From contig ML210320.1 in the NCBI GenBank assembly GCA_004369085.1, positions 6,736 to 65,938 of the forward strand: DNA of 59,203 nt, read 5' to 3'. The notes under the pieces are model-generated. The model was not told the origin of the DNA and did no database searches. It saw nothing but the letters and a program-made list of their open reading frames with translations. The position numbers and the translations under genes were made by a program. Below, piece by piece: positions 58,812 through 59,203 of the stretch (its first letter is position 1; every line of letters begins with the position of its first letter). This DNA is from Coprinopsis marcescibilis. Its lineage: Eukaryota; Basidiomycota; Agaricomycetes; Agaricales; Psathyrellaceae.

Positions 58812-59203
58812 ATGGCTCACACTAAGACCCCTTGAGTACAGCATGATATTCCCAAGAAAAATCGCTTTATTGGGGCCATGCTTACCACAGGAAAACTAAA
58901 ACAATCCGCATCCCTCTCAGGAATCCCTCCATCAACTGCATCTGATCTCTGGAAGAAGTACAAGGAAACAGGAACCATGTCAAACTGCCAGCGCACAGGC
59001 TGTCCAAAGAAAATCAGCAGTCGAGGCCAGAGGAATATCATCTCAATCATCAAGCAACTGCAGGAAACCATTTGAAGAGATTGCCAACCTAATTTCTGAG
59101 GATATCAGTGTTACACCATCTCCAATGGTGGAACATGAAGATGGATATGTATTGACGATTGATGAATGCCTTGAAATACAGGCCGATTATTTCCGAAGAT
59201 TAG
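58812..59203 (+). pseudogene. Broken Tc1/mariner-type transposase, N-terminal part, cut by the window end
   Basis: From the ATG at 58812 the frame reads MAHTKTP and then meets TGA at 58833-58835; it stays in register to a second stop at 59073-59075. Readable segments include PKKNRFIGAML, SASLSGIPPSTASDLWKKYK and the turn-plus-GxPKK linker, the paired helix-turn-helix arrangement of Tc1/mariner transposases. The reading continues in another frame from about 59065 (KPFEEIANLISEDISV), so there is a net one-base shift. The catalytic DDE domain would lie beyond the window. I associate this family with multi-copy elements in agaric genomes. The copy cannot make a working enzyme. Two Cys codons (58986-58988 and 59001-59003) sit where Arg is expected, and with the TGA they fit C-to-T decay at CpG. 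Confidence 0.85.

Noticed and set aside
1..59203. CRISPR array, insertion sequence or operon
   Set aside because: The sequence is eukaryotic with spliced genes; no regularly spaced direct repeats or bacterial signals were seen.

Overview
This is a piece of a basidiomycete (probably Agaricomycetes) nuclear chromosome. The evidence is about 83 short spliceosomal introns (mostly 44-70 nt, GT...AG, often with a CTAAC/CTGAC branch site), CT-rich leaders, fungal-specific families (Brl1/Brr6, Ssn6/Cyc8, Erf4, Yap1-type bZIP, fungal ADAM protease), and a decayed Tc1/mariner transposase of a type I associate with mushroom genomes. I cannot name the species. Exon models were built by hand from reading-frame continuity, splice signals and family motifs; no alignment was run.

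Layout. 1-7.6 kb: a 2046-aa disordered and coiled-coil protein of unknown function, then a convergent unknown protein with a weak F-box-like N-terminus. 9.2-10.9 kb: an intronless SDR-fold protein with a Cys-rich N-terminal extension, divergent from the F-box-like gene. 11.1-13.3 kb (minus): an oxysterol-binding protein gene carrying an apparent frameshift. 14.3-16.5 kb (minus): DEAD-box helicase Dbp3. 18.6-22.0 kb: a membrane-anchored ADAM metalloprotease. 24.7-27.5 kb: a divergent pair, mitochondrial ClpP (minus) and the nuclear-envelope protein Brl1/Brr6 (plus). 30.1-30.7 kb (minus): a 66-aa SERF/4F5 protein spread over four exons. 33.2-37.2 kb: the corepressor Ssn6/Cyc8 (TPR). 42.1-44.5 kb: Erf4, a subunit of the Ras palmitoyltransferase. 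46.3-48.2 kb: a Yap1/Pap1-type redox bZIP factor. 49.9-58.2 kb: a divergent pair, the SWI/SNF-RSC ATPase Snf2/Sth1 (minus) and Ku80 (plus). 58.8 kb to the window end: a broken Tc1/mariner transposase.

The genes are independent eukaryotic units, not an operon. Several have nuclear roles: Ssn6, Yap1 and Snf2/Sth1 in transcription and chromatin, Ku80 in end joining, Dbp3 in ribosome biogenesis, Brl1 in nuclear pore assembly. Three pairs share short head-to-head promoters (225, 195 and 247 bp). Gene-free stretches of 1-5 kb separate the rest.

I found no previously undescribed multigene system. The most interesting material is splicing architecture: two 6-nt internal microexons (one encodes the third zinc ligand of the ADAM protease), a 7-nt first coding exon, a coding exon that may hold only a stop codon, four inferred GC-AG introns among about 83, a tandem NAGNAG acceptor in the Yap1 gene, and a frameshift in the OSBP gene that splicing of a 58-nt stretch could bypass.
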